Below, piece after piece: positions 7,107-15,734 of a stretch of DNA of 64,000 nt (its first letter is position 1; every line of letters starts with the position of its first letter). The position numbers and the translations under genes are program-made. The notes beneath the pieces are model-generated. The model worked only from the letters and a program-made list of their open reading frames with translations. It had not been told where the DNA came from and ran no database searches. Source of the DNA: Pseudomonas sp. LFM046 (GTDB lineage Bacteria > Pseudomonadota > Gammaproteobacteria > Pseudomonadales > Pseudomonadaceae); NCBI RefSeq assembly GCF_000949385.2, contig NZ_JYKO02000001.1, positions 3,336,648 through 3,400,647 of the forward strand, given 5' to 3'.

Positions 7107-8510
7107 ATGTCGAAGATTGTTTCCGTGTCTTCAACCGATCACTTCGTTGCCTATAAGTCAGATTGGTTGCAGCCCTTGATCGACCCGATTGTCGGGCAGC
7201 TGATTCATGAAAAACCCCGGAAGCTGATCGAACTGGTCGAGGAACACGGTTCGCCGCTGAACATCGTCTGGCCCCATGCACTGGCCGCCAACGTCCTGGC
7301 CATGCGCCAGGTCCTGAATGCTCGAAGGGTCCGCCACCAGATCTTCTACGGCGCCAAGGCCAACAAATCGAAAGCCCTGGTGAGGGCGGCGGTCAGCGCG
7401 GGCATCGGCGTGGACGTTTCGAGCATCCATGAGTTCCAGGATGCGCGCCGCGCCGGGGCGAAAGCCGAGCAGCTGTGCGCAACGGGCCCGGCCAAGACCA
7501 CCGCCTTCCACGAAGCGCTGCTCCTCGATGGCGCCCTGATTTCCGTCGATTCCCTGGAGGAGTTCGCCCATCTGGAATCGACGGCGACGCGCCTGGGCGC
7601 TGCCGGAAAAGCCCGCGTGCTGCTGCGCTATCGCCCGATATTCTGCGACTCCAGCCGCTTCGGCATGGATGCCGTGGACCTGCTGCAATGCCTGCAGCGC
7701 CTGGCACAGATCCCCGGGCTGCTCCAGTTCGAAGGCTTCCACTTCCACCTGAGCGGCTATGCCTTCGGAGATCGCGCTCGCGCCCTGGCCGAGCTGGCGC
7801 CCCACATCGAAGCCGCCCGCGAGATGGGCCTCGCTCCCCGCATGGTGGATATCGGTGGCGGACTGCCCATGCAGTATGTCGACCCGGCGTCCTACGCGGC
7901 ATTCCTGCGTTCACACAACAGCGCCAGCGACTATCGCAACCACAAGGTGCCCGTCTCTTTCTATCCCTACGGCGGCCACCTCACTGCCGCAGAGTGGCTG
8001 GAACAACTGCTGGATTCGGCCTGTGTGGACGGCTTATCCATCGCCGACTACCTCGAGCAACAGGACTTGATACTGGCACTGGAGCCGGGCCGCAGCCTGG
8101 TGGACCAGGCCGCCCTGTCCATCTTCCGCATTACCCGCACGAAGCAACTGGCCAATAACAGGACGGTTCTATTTGCCGAAGGCAGCAGCTTCAGCGCCTG
8201 CGAAACCTGGTTCAACTCGGAATTTCTGATCGACCCGATTCATATATCGGCCACGTGCACGGACAGCACACGTTGCGCACCCACTCAAGCCTATATCGCC
8301 GGACACAGCTGTCTGGATGACGACGTAATAACCAACCGCCTCATCAACTTTAGCGTTACTCCGAAACCGGGTGACCTATTGGTGTACGTCAATACCGCTG
8401 GCTATCAGATGGACTTATTGGAAAACGAATTCCATCGCCATCCCCTGCCAACTCGATTGACGGCAATTCGTAGTGCAGACGAAAGCATTGAGTTTTCACC
8501 TGATTATTGA
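7107..8510 (+). CDS. SbnH/Y4yA-type PLP-dependent decarboxylase
   Basis: 467 residues of the fold-III ornithine/diaminopimelate decarboxylase family. K84 in FYGAKANKSKAL is the expected PLP lysine. Further landmarks are FHFHLSGYAFGD, VDIGGGLP for phosphate binding, EPGRSLVDQA and the C-terminal Cys-x-Asp pair in GHSCLDDD. Staphyloferrin B clusters carry the related SbnH, which decarboxylates a citryl-diaminopropionate intermediate to give a citryl-diaminoethane. The ATG at 7107 is chosen over an upstream TTG at 7071 because it has an AGGA site and the family start. It is the first gene of the long rightward arm, 13 bases before the SbnA-like gene. Confidence 0.82.
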   Translation: MSKIVSVSSTDHFVAYKSDWLQPLIDPIVGQLIHEKPRKLIELVEEHGSPLNIVWPHALAANVLAMRQVLNARRVRHQIFYGAKANKSKALVRAAVSAGIGVDVSSIHEFQDARRAGAKAEQLCATGPAKTTAFHEALLLDGALISVDSLEEFAHLESTATRLGAAGKARVLLRYRPIFCDSSRFGMDAVDLLQCLQRLAQIPGLLQFEGFHFHLSGYAFGDRARALAELAPHIEAAREMGLAPRMVDIGGGLPMQYVDPASYAAFLRSHNSASDYRNHKVPVSFYPYGGHLTAAEWLEQLLDSACVDGLSIADYLEQQDLILALEPGRSLVDQAALSIFRITRTKQLANNRTVLFAEGSSFSACETWFNSEFLIDPIHISATCTDSTRCAPTQAYIAGHSCLDDDVITNRLINFSVTPKPGDLLVYVNTAGYQMDLLENEFHRHPLPTRLTAIRSADESIEFSPDY

Positions 8511-8523
8511 AGGGAGCGTTTCA

Positions 8524-9567
8524 ATGATAGTGAAGAAAGTTTCTGACCTGATCGGCAACACGCCGATGTTGAGCATTGCAGTTCCCGATACAAGTTCCAG
8601 GCTTTTGCTCAAGATCGAGAAGAACAATCCGGGCGGCAGTATCAAGGATCGAATGGCCCGCAACATGGTGCTGGCCGCGCTGAAATCCGGTCGGCTGAAA
8701 CCGGGCGGCGTGGTCGTCGAATCGTCCTCCGGCAACACCGGGATCGGCCTCGCCATGGCCGCGGTGGAGTTCGGTCTGCGCTTCATCGCGGTGGTCGACC
8801 ACCACGCTGCGCAGGACAAGATCGCGGTCATGCAGGCCCTCGGTGCGGAAATCCGCTACGTCGAAGGCACCTACCAGGAAGACGAAGTCGCGGTGGTCGA
8901 GCGCCAGCGCCTGGCCGCCGAACTGGCCAGCCAGTTGCCCGGCGCCGTGTTCATGAACCAGTCCGACAATGCGGCCAATCCCGGCGGCTATTCCGACTTC
9001 GTACGGGAAGTCATCAGCCAGGCCGGCGGCAGCATCGGCGCCTATGTCGGCTGCGTGGGCACGGGGGGATCGATGACGGGTATCGCTCGCGGCCTGAAGC
9101 TGCACAACCCGGACATCGTCACCGTGGCGGTCGAGCCAGCCGGCTCCATCGTGTTCGGCCAGCCGGGCCACCCCTACTACCAGTCCGGCACCGGCACGCC
9201 CAAGGGCGACACCGTTGGCCTGGTGCTGGACTACAGCTGCATCGACATGGGCCTGCAGGTCACCGACTCCCAGGCCTTCGAGACCGCCAGGTACATGGCC
9301 CGGAATGCCGCGCTGCTGGTCGGGGGCTCCACCGGCGGCGTCATCTACAAGGCACTGGAACTGATCCACGAAGGTGTCATCGGCGGCAACGTCGTGGTGC
9401 CGGTGGCCGACGGCGGCGAAAAGTACCTGCACACGGTCTTCAGCGAAGACTGGCTGGATGAACGCAACCTGCTCGCGCCCGACATCTGGGATCAGTTGGA
9501 CCAGTGGCTGGGCAAGGGCCACCTGCACGAGCACCACTCGATCCCGCTCCAACTGAGCGTCGCATGA
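8524..9567 (+). CDS. sbnA: SbnA-like O-phosphoserine:glutamate synthase (cysteine synthase family)
   Basis: 347 residues of the PLP fold-II cysteine synthase family. The PLP lysine is K41 in NNPGGSIKDRMARN, the substrate loop is SSSGNTGIG (about 68-75) and the phosphate loop is GTGGSMTGIA. In staphyloferrin B synthesis SbnA replaces the phosphate of O-phospho-L-serine with L-glutamate, giving N-(1-amino-1-carboxyl-2-ethyl)-glutamate (ACEGA), the precursor of L-2,3-diaminopropionate. The neighbouring NIS synthetase and SbnH-like decarboxylase favour this role over cysteine synthesis. The start at 8524 has GGGAG upstream. The gene ends four bases into a possible overlapping ATG of the next gene. 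Confidence 0.8.
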   Translation: MIVKKVSDLIGNTPMLSIAVPDTSSRLLLKIEKNNPGGSIKDRMARNMVLAALKSGRLKPGGVVVESSSGNTGIGLAMAAVEFGLRFIAVVDHHAAQDKIAVMQALGAEIRYVEGTYQEDEVAVVERQRLAAELASQLPGAVFMNQSDNAANPGGYSDFVREVISQAGGSIGAYVGCVGTGGSMTGIARGLKLHNPDIVTVAVEPAGSIVFGQPGHPYYQSGTGTPKGDTVGLVLDYSCIDMGLQVTDSQAFETARYMARNAALLVGGSTGGVIYKALELIHEGVIGGNVVVPVADGGEKYLHTVFSEDWLDERNLLAPDIWDQLDQWLGKGHLHEHHSIPLQLSVA

Positions 9568-9593
9568 CCACCCGCGCAAGGAGTGAAAGTGAA

Positions 9594-10742
9594 ATGGAGC
9601 CTTTGAAAGTCGCCATCTGCGGCGGAGGCAGGACGGGGCATCTCAATGCGGTCCTGTTCAAGCAGCTGGAGAACGTCCAGGTCTCGCTGCTGACCCGCAA
9701 TCTGGACATCGTGGACCTGCACGCCCGGGATGCGCGCATCCAGGCCATCCAGCCTGACGGACCCGCGCTCAGCGCCCGCCTGGATGTCATCACCAACGAT
9801 CCGGCCATTGCCCTGCGCGATGCGGACATCGTCCTCATCACCGTGCCCGCCCATGCCCGCCCCCGGCTGCTGCGGGAGATCGAGCCGCACCTGCCCAGCA
9901 ACAAGCCGGTGCATGTTGGCGCCATCCCCGGCTTCTGCGGGTTCGACTGGCTGGCCGAAACCGTCCTGGCCGGGCATCCGAACGTGGTGATCTGGGGCAT
10001 GAAGGACGTTCCCCATACCGCCTTCGATCTGAAGCCGGGCGTATCGATCCGCATGGGCGGCGCCAAGAGCCATCTGTATGTGGGGACCCATGCGCGGGAA
10101 TCCGCAGCGTCGCGCCAACAACTGCTCGGCCTGCTGACTCGCCTCTACGAGTCCGAGGTCACCCTGCTGGACGATTACCTGGAGATCACCCTGACGCCGG
10201 GCAACCCGATCATGCACAGCTCGGTGATCTACGGGCTGGTCGGCCCCTACGGGCAATGGCACAACAGGATCTTTCCGCATCCGATGTGCTGGTGGACGGA
10301 GTGCTCCGAGCTCGGCGCCTACTTCCTGGAACGCATGGACCAGGAAAGCCAGCAGCTGTGCAACGTGATCAGCCGGGAACTGAAGGTCGACCTGTCCTCG
10401 GTGAAGTCCCTCAAGCAGGAAATCGTCGAGGCCTACGGCGAGCAGATTCGCGACCAGACCTCCATGCTCTCGATCCTGCGGACCAACCAGGCCTACAACT
10501 CGATCCTGGCACCCATGATCCCGGCAGGCGGCAACCGCCCCGGCTATGTCATCGACCGCGAAAGCCGCGCCTTCCATGAGGACGTCGCCTACGGCCTGGT
10601 GCTGCTGGTGGAGATGGCCAAGCGCTTCGGCCTGAAAGTCCCCTACATCGAAGAGGTCCTGCACTGGAGCGTTTCCTACATGCAGGGCCTGCGCGCCTCC
10701 GCGCTGGATTACTTCCCCAGCGCCTGGCCACAGGCGCGATGA
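9594..10742 (+). CDS. Opine (octopine/nopaline)-type dehydrogenase, predicted ACEGA oxidase
   Basis: 382 residues. The N-terminus is a Rossmann fold (VAICGGGRTGHLNA) and the C-terminal half is the helical octopine/nopaline dehydrogenase domain, with the conserved NPIMHSSVIYG and HPMCWWTECSELG segments. Opine dehydrogenases reversibly join an amino acid and a keto acid through an NAD(P)H-dependent step. ACEGA, the expected product of the adjacent SbnA-like enzyme, has opine connectivity, so the reverse reaction would release L-diaminopropionate and 2-oxoglutarate. That is the job of SbnB, an ornithine-cyclodeaminase-fold enzyme absent here. ATG at 9594 has AAGGAG upstream; ATG at 9564 overlaps the previous stop and is an alternative start. 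Confidence 0.75.
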   Translation: MEPLKVAICGGGRTGHLNAVLFKQLENVQVSLLTRNLDIVDLHARDARIQAIQPDGPALSARLDVITNDPAIALRDADIVLITVPAHARPRLLREIEPHLPSNKPVHVGAIPGFCGFDWLAETVLAGHPNVVIWGMKDVPHTAFDLKPGVSIRMGGAKSHLYVGTHARESAASRQQLLGLLTRLYESEVTLLDDYLEITLTPGNPIMHSSVIYGLVGPYGQWHNRIFPHPMCWWTECSELGAYFLERMDQESQQLCNVISRELKVDLSSVKSLKQEIVEAYGEQIRDQTSMLSILRTNQAYNSILAPMIPAGGNRPGYVIDRESRAFHEDVAYGLVLLVEMAKRFGLKVPYIEEVLHWSVSYMQGLRASALDYFPSAWPQAR

Positions 10743-10792
10743 GCGCGCGCCAGTTGCCCCCTCCCCCCTTTTCGAAAGAGCGATCAGACATC

Positions 10793-12643
10793 ATGCAAGA
10801 CCTCACCGCCGCCCTCGATTTCTCCCGTCGCAATGCGATGCGCCGCCTGGTTCGCTGCCTGTTCGTCGAAGGCATCCTGGACAAGACGAAGCTGACCTGG
10901 TCCGAGGATCAGCGTCAGGCCACATTCCCCCTCGACGACTCGGGCGCCGCACTCCGCTTCGAGCACTTCACCGCCAACCCCGCCGACACCCTGGATTGCG
11001 CGGGCGACGTGGTGCTTGTCTCGCCCGAGGGTGATCGCACGCCGATCACCACCCACCAGCAGATGCTCGACCTGCTGCGCAGCAGCTTCGATTTCTCGCC
11101 AACCGATGACGGGATCGAAGGCCTGAAGGCCGACATGGAGAACAGCATCACCAACGACGCCCACGCCCGTCTGTTCCGCACGGGCTGGAACGCCGAACTG
11201 GCGAATGCAACGGCTGCTGCCGGCCTCGGCAGCTTCACCGACTACCTGCGCAGGCACCTGAGCACCAAGGACGCCGCCATGCTGCTGGACCAGTGGGGTT
11301 CGCTGGAAGGCCATCCCTACTACCCGACCTGGAAGGCCCGCCCCGGCCTGCGCGACGACGAAGTGGAACGGCTCTCCCCCGAGTTCCACGCCCGTGTACC
11401 GCTGCGCATCGCAGCCTTGCGGGCCGACATGGCGAAGATGGAAAGCATGCCCCACGTGAAGGGCTACAACGCCTGGTTCGCCCGGCATTACCCCCTGCAG
11501 TGGAGCGAGTGGAAGGCAGGCCTGAACGCCAGGCAGCTGGATGAAAGAAACTGGCTTCCGCTGCCGATCCACGCCTGGCACCTGGAGGCTTACGTCAAGT
11601 CGACGTTCGCGGCGGAGATCGCGGACGGCCTGTTGATCACCGAGGGGCCGGACATCGAGACGCTTCCGACCATGTCCTACCGCACCATGATGCCGGCCCA
11701 GGCAGACACCGCGCCGCTGATCAAGCTGCCGATCGCGCTCTGGATGACCAGCGAACAACGCAGCCTGCAGGCGAAATCGATCCACATGGGGCCGCGCATC
11801 AGCCACGTCATCTCACAGATTCTCGATATCGAGGATGGCTTCAACGGCATGCTGGAAATCTTCCCCGAAGAAATCGGCGTTCGTTACAAGCATGCGGTGA
11901 AGCAGGACGACCACCCCGGCCGTCACCTCTCCGTGGTGTTTCGCGCCAGCCGGAAGGCCTTCGAACGCACCGACGGCTGCCTGCCGATCACCGTCGCCTC
12001 GCTGTTCACGCGCCTGCCCGGCAATGGCCGGCCGCTGTTCACCGACCTGATCGAGCGAGACGGCAGGAAGGCGACCCCCGCCGCCGTCGAGGCCTGGTTC
12101 CGGCAATACGCCCGGGTCATCACGCAGCCGGTGGTGGCGATCTTCCTGCTCTACGGCGTCGGACTGGAGGCCCACCAGCAGAACACCATGGTGCTGTTCG
12201 CCCCTGACGGCGAGGCGCGCAGCCTGCTGATCCGCGATTTTGGCGACGGCAGGACCTATGCTCCGCTGCTGGAGGCGCGTGGCTACACGCTCCAGCCCCA
12301 TGTGCAGCCGGGCATCCTGCCCACCGTGTTCCGCGACGATATCGAACCGGTGCGGATGTTCGTGATCGACGCCTGCTTCTTCAGCCACCTGCACGAAGTG
12401 GCCCTGGCGCTGACCGGCGAATACGCCCTGGAAAACACCCGCATGTGGGAGGTGCTGCGGCAGGAAACCGAAGGGGCATTCGAGGCGGTGCGCAGCCGCG
12501 TCGACGCGAATCTCTGGGAGACAGAGCGCAAGGCCTTCCTGCAAGATCCCTGGCCCACCCGGTCGCTCCTGCGGATGCACATGCTCAAGTACGCCAACTA
12601 TCGTCTGCAGCACACCGTCACCAACCCGCTCCACGCGTCCTGA
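10793..12643 (+). CDS. IucA/IucC-family NIS siderophore synthetase
   Basis: 616 residues, the usual size for NRPS-independent siderophore synthetases, which adenylate a carboxylate of citrate or a related acid and couple it to an amine or alcohol. Typical segments are EGHPYYPTWKARPGL (about residues 170-184, ATP site), KLPIALWMTSEQRSL, and the C-terminal FhuF-like half with GVGLEAHQQNTM (about 455). This is the only NIS synthetase in the locus; staphyloferrin B uses three. The start at 10793 is preferred because it matches family length; an ATG at 10739 overlapping the upstream stop would add 18 residues. The exact substrate pair cannot be read from sequence. Confidence 0.9.
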   Translation: MQDLTAALDFSRRNAMRRLVRCLFVEGILDKTKLTWSEDQRQATFPLDDSGAALRFEHFTANPADTLDCAGDVVLVSPEGDRTPITTHQQMLDLLRSSFDFSPTDDGIEGLKADMENSITNDAHARLFRTGWNAELANATAAAGLGSFTDYLRRHLSTKDAAMLLDQWGSLEGHPYYPTWKARPGLRDDEVERLSPEFHARVPLRIAALRADMAKMESMPHVKGYNAWFARHYPLQWSEWKAGLNARQLDERNWLPLPIHAWHLEAYVKSTFAAEIADGLLITEGPDIETLPTMSYRTMMPAQADTAPLIKLPIALWMTSEQRSLQAKSIHMGPRISHVISQILDIEDGFNGMLEIFPEEIGVRYKHAVKQDDHPGRHLSVVFRASRKAFERTDGCLPITVASLFTRLPGNGRPLFTDLIERDGRKATPAAVEAWFRQYARVITQPVVAIFLLYGVGLEAHQQNTMVLFAPDGEARSLLIRDFGDGRTYAPLLEARGYTLQPHVQPGILPTVFRDDIEPVRMFVIDACFFSHLHEVALALTGEYALENTRMWEVLRQETEGAFEAVRSRVDANLWETERKAFLQDPWPTRSLLRMHMLKYANYRLQHTVTNPLHAS

Positions 12644-12660
12644 GCAATCGAGGTCCTCCG

Positions 12661-13896
12661 ATGTCCCACGCAGGTGTTGTTCAGGGTTCCCGCGTTCGCG
12701 TCCTGATCGTCCTACTGTTCACGATCCAGCTCGTTTCCATGGGCGCCATGGAGATGAGCGGGCCGTTCTGGCCCGTCCACCTGCGTGGGCTGACCGCCTC
12801 CGATTCGTTCTTCAGCTTCGCCAGCGTCGCGGTCTATGTCGGCCCGATGCTGGGGATCATCCTGACCAGCGCCTTCTGGGGCCGCATCGGCGACCGCCAC
12901 GGCCACAAGTGGATGATGATCCGCGCGCTGGCGGGCCTGGCCCTGACCCAGTTCGCCCTGGCCTTCTCCAACGACATCTGGCAGATCCTGGTGCTGCGCT
13001 TCCTGCAGGGCGCGTTCGCCGGCTACATCGCACCGGCGCAGGCCTACGGGGTCAGCATCGAGGCACCGTCCCGGCGCGCGCGGCTGTTCGCCATCCTGCA
13101 GATTTCCACCAATGTCGGCTCGCTGCTGGGGGCCGTGGTCGGCGGGTTGATCCTCGACTTCGCCACCTTCTTCTGGATCAACATCGTCGCGGCCGTGCTG
13201 TGCGCCGTCTGCACGGTGGTGGCCGCCGTGGTGCTGCCCAACGTGCCGCCGGTGATCAAGGCACCACCCGCCGCCAACCAGGCCGGAACGCGCAGCCTCT
13301 GGCAGGATTCACCGCTGCTGCCGCTGCTGGCCATCATGGGCGTGATGCTGCTGGCACGCATGCTCCCGCAGACGTCGTTCTCCCTGTACGTCAGCACCCT
13401 CTTCGAGGTCAGCAATTCCGTGGTGGGCCTCTGCTATGGCCTGCTCGCACTGGGCTTCATCCTCTCGGCGGCGCCCTGGTCCAGGTACTTCGAAAAGCGC
13501 GGACAGCAGGAAACCCTGCAGCGCATGGTGTATGTCGTGGTCGGCTGCATCGCCCTCACCAGCCTCGCGGCCATCACTCGCAATCCGGTGGTCTTCGTCG
13601 GGGTCTACTTCGTCTGGGGCATGCTGCTGGGGGCGACGACCCCGGTGCTGATGGCGGTGATTTCCCGCACGGTCGACGCCTCCCGGCAGGGCTACGTCCT
13701 TGGCGTCGCCCAGAGCACGTCGCAGTTCGCCTCCATCGCCGGGATCGCCGTGGGCGGCCTGCTCAGCCAGGTCTACGGCCTGCAATACACCTACTATTTC
13801 GTTGCCGTCGCCTATGGAGTCGCCCTGGCCACCATCGTCGCGCTGCGCCACCGCCCGCCGCTACCGATGGTCAGCGGCGCGCCCCGCAGCGAGTGA
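12661..13896 (+). CDS. MFS exporter, probable siderophore efflux
   Basis: 411 residues with about twelve hydrophobic helices. The loop between helices 2 and 3 has the MFS motif as GRIGDRHGHKWMM. It starts 17 bases after the NIS synthetase stop with GAGGT before ATG, so it belongs to the same transcript. SbnD and other drug:H+ antiporter-type MFS proteins in NIS clusters export the finished siderophore, and the same role is the simplest reading here. Substrate inferred from position only. Confidence 0.8.
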   Translation: MSHAGVVQGSRVRVLIVLLFTIQLVSMGAMEMSGPFWPVHLRGLTASDSFFSFASVAVYVGPMLGIILTSAFWGRIGDRHGHKWMMIRALAGLALTQFALAFSNDIWQILVLRFLQGAFAGYIAPAQAYGVSIEAPSRRARLFAILQISTNVGSLLGAVVGGLILDFATFFWINIVAAVLCAVCTVVAAVVLPNVPPVIKAPPAANQAGTRSLWQDSPLLPLLAIMGVMLLARMLPQTSFSLYVSTLFEVSNSVVGLCYGLLALGFILSAAPWSRYFEKRGQQETLQRMVYVVVGCIALTSLAAITRNPVVFVGVYFVWGMLLGATTPVLMAVISRTVDASRQGYVLGVAQSTSQFASIAGIAVGGLLSQVYGLQYTYYFVAVAYGVALATIVALRHRPPLPMVSGAPRSE

Positions 13897-13935
13897 CCAG
13901 CGGCCCAATGGGCTCCACCCAGATCGAGGAATCCC

Positions 13936-15129
13936 ATGTTGGACATCAACCGATTGCGCGCTGACACCCCGGGCGTCGAAGAGATCATCCACTTCAACAA
14001 CGCGGGCGCCTCGCTGATGCCCGAGCCGGTGGTGGACGTGGTGATCGAGCATCTGCGGCTGGAAACCCGACTGGGCGGCTACGAGGCGGCCGCCCGGGCC
14101 GTAGCCGAACTCGAAGGGGTCTACCGCTCGGTGGCCCGTCTGATCAATGCGCGGGCGGAGGAGATCGCCATCGTCGAGAACGCGACCCGCGCCTGGGACA
14201 TGGCGTTCTATTCGCTGCCATTGAAGTCCGGTGACGTGGTGCTGACCTCGACCACCGAATACGCCGGCAACTACATCCCCTACCTCCAGCTGCAACGCCA
14301 GCGCGGCATCGAGGTGCGGGTCATTCCCAATGACCCTCAGGGCCAGGTTTCCCTCGCCGCCCTGCGGCAGATGCTGAAGGACAAGCACACCGCCCTGATC
14401 TCACTGCCGCTGATTGCCACCAACGGCGGCCCGGTGCAGCCCGTCGAAGCCATCGGCGCCCTGGCGCGGGATGCCGGCGTGCTGTTCCTCCTCGATGCCT
14501 GCCAGGGCGCCGGACAGGTGCCGATCGACGTGCAGAAGATCGGCTGCCACATCCTCACCGCCACCAGCCGCAAGTACCTGCGCGGGCCTCGGGGCGTGGG
14601 CTTCCTCTATGTCGAGAACGACCTGTGCCAGACGCTCGAGCCGGCGTTCCTGGACCTGCATTCGGCCTCCTTGCTGACGCCGCAAACATTTGAAATCCGC
14701 CGCGACGCGCGGCGCTTCGAGAACTGGGAATGCAACGTCGCGGCCAAGCTGGGCTTCGGGGCGGCGGTGGACTATGCCCTCGCGGTGGGGATCGAGCCGA
14801 TGTGGGCGCGGATCCAAGGCCTGGCGGACTACCTGCGCACCGGGCTCCAGCAGGTGAATGGCGCGTCCAATCGGGACCGGGGCGCGGTCCGCTCGGGAAT
14901 CGTGTCCTTCACCCTGGACGGTCACGCCCCCCGGCAGATTCAGCAACACCTGGCAGCAGAAGCGCGGCGGATCAATGTCTCCATGTCCAGTGCCGGCTCG
15001 ACCCTGCTGGACATGACCGAGCGCGGCTTGAACGCCGTCGTGCGGGCATCGGTTCACGCCTACAACACCGAAGCCGAAATCGATCTTCTGCTCGAAGCGC
15101 TCGACCGTATCGCCCGCACACGGGCCTGA
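13936..15129 (+). CDS. Class V aminotransferase-fold PLP enzyme in the siderophore operon
   Basis: 397 residues of the cysteine desulfurase/isopenicillin-N-epimerase-like group. The N-terminal HFNNAGASLMP, the LLDACQGAGQVP segment with the cofactor-binding Asp, and the PLP lysine in TATSRKYLRGPRGVGF are all present. Members desulfurate, transaminate, epimerise or lyse amino acid derivatives. No such enzyme is part of staphyloferrin B synthesis, so it probably tailors the product or supplies a different building block. ATG at 13936 has GAGGA upstream. It is the last biosynthetic gene before the iron-signalling genes. Confidence 0.75.
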   Translation: MLDINRLRADTPGVEEIIHFNNAGASLMPEPVVDVVIEHLRLETRLGGYEAAARAVAELEGVYRSVARLINARAEEIAIVENATRAWDMAFYSLPLKSGDVVLTSTTEYAGNYIPYLQLQRQRGIEVRVIPNDPQGQVSLAALRQMLKDKHTALISLPLIATNGGPVQPVEAIGALARDAGVLFLLDACQGAGQVPIDVQKIGCHILTATSRKYLRGPRGVGFLYVENDLCQTLEPAFLDLHSASLLTPQTFEIRRDARRFENWECNVAAKLGFGAAVDYALAVGIEPMWARIQGLADYLRTGLQQVNGASNRDRGAVRSGIVSFTLDGHAPRQIQQHLAAEARRINVSMSSAGSTLLDMTERGLNAVVRASVHAYNTEAEIDLLLEALDRIARTRA

Positions 15130-15163
15130 ACCACACGGAACAAATGCAGCGCTTGCAGGGAAG

Positions 15164-15190
15164 CTTCGCCGCAAATTATTATTGCGAATA
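15164..15190. promoter_or_regulatory. Weak Fur-box-like A/T-rich site before the ECF sigma gene
   Basis: The 89-base gap between the aminotransferase and sigma-factor genes contains an A/T-rich stretch (CGCAAAT, T, ATTATTG at 15170-15184) that matches the 7-1-7 Fur pattern at about 9 of 14 positions. Genes for FecI-type sigma factors are normally Fur-repressed, so a site is expected here. The match itself is only suggestive. Confidence 0.35.
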
Positions 15191-15218
15191 CTTCTCACTT
15201 GTAAAACCAAAGACGCCC

Positions 15219-15734
15219 ATGAGCGATGCCCTCCCCGCTACCGAGAGTCAGCACCTGCGTGCCGTCGAGGCGTTGTACAGCGACCATCACGGCTGGCTGT
15301 ACAACCGGCTCTACAGGAAGCTGGGCAACGCGCTCGATGCAGCCGACCTGGTCCACGACACCTTTGCGCGCATCCTGGCGTCCGGGGTCTCTGTCTTCCA
15401 TGAGCCGCGCGCCTACCTGAACTGCGTGGCGCGGGGCATCCTCGTCAACTGGTGCCAGCGCCAGGCCCTGGAACGGGCCTACCTGAGCGCGCTGGAGAGC
15501 CTGCCCGAGGCTGAAGCGCCCTCCCCCGAACGGCGGCTGCTGGTGCTGGAAACGCTGCATGAGATCGATGCCATGCTCGACACCCTGCCGCCTCTGGTGA
15601 AGCGCGCGTTCCTGCTGTCGCAACTGGGCGGCAAGAAGTACGAGGACATCGCCGAAGAAATCGGCGTCTCCCTGATTACCGTCAAGCGCTACATGAAACA
15701 GGCATTTCTCCAGTGCCTGACGCTGGTGGAATGA
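15219..15734 (+). CDS. FecI-like ECF sigma factor
   Basis: 171 residues with region 2 (LYSDHHGWLYNRLYRKLGNALDAADLVHDTFARIL) and region 4 (LPPLVKRAFLLSQLGGKKYEDIAEEIGVSLITVKRYM). It belongs to the iron-starvation group controlled by a FecR anti-sigma and a TonB receptor with a signalling domain. Ferric siderophore binding at the surface would release it to transcribe the receptor gene. The stop TGA at 15732-15734 directly abuts the FecR ATG, indicating coupling. Start ATG at 15219 gives the usual length. Confidence 0.92.
   Translation: MSDALPATESQHLRAVEALYSDHHGWLYNRLYRKLGNALDAADLVHDTFARILASGVSVFHEPRAYLNCVARGILVNWCQRQALERAYLSALESLPEAEAPSPERRLLVLETLHEIDAMLDTLPPLVKRAFLLSQLGGKKYEDIAEEIGVSLITVKRYMKQAFLQCLTLVE

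Noticed and set aside
8524-9567. Housekeeping cysteine synthase
   Set aside because: The fold is that of cysteine synthase, but position between SbnH-like, opine dehydrogenase and NIS genes makes an SbnA role far more likely.
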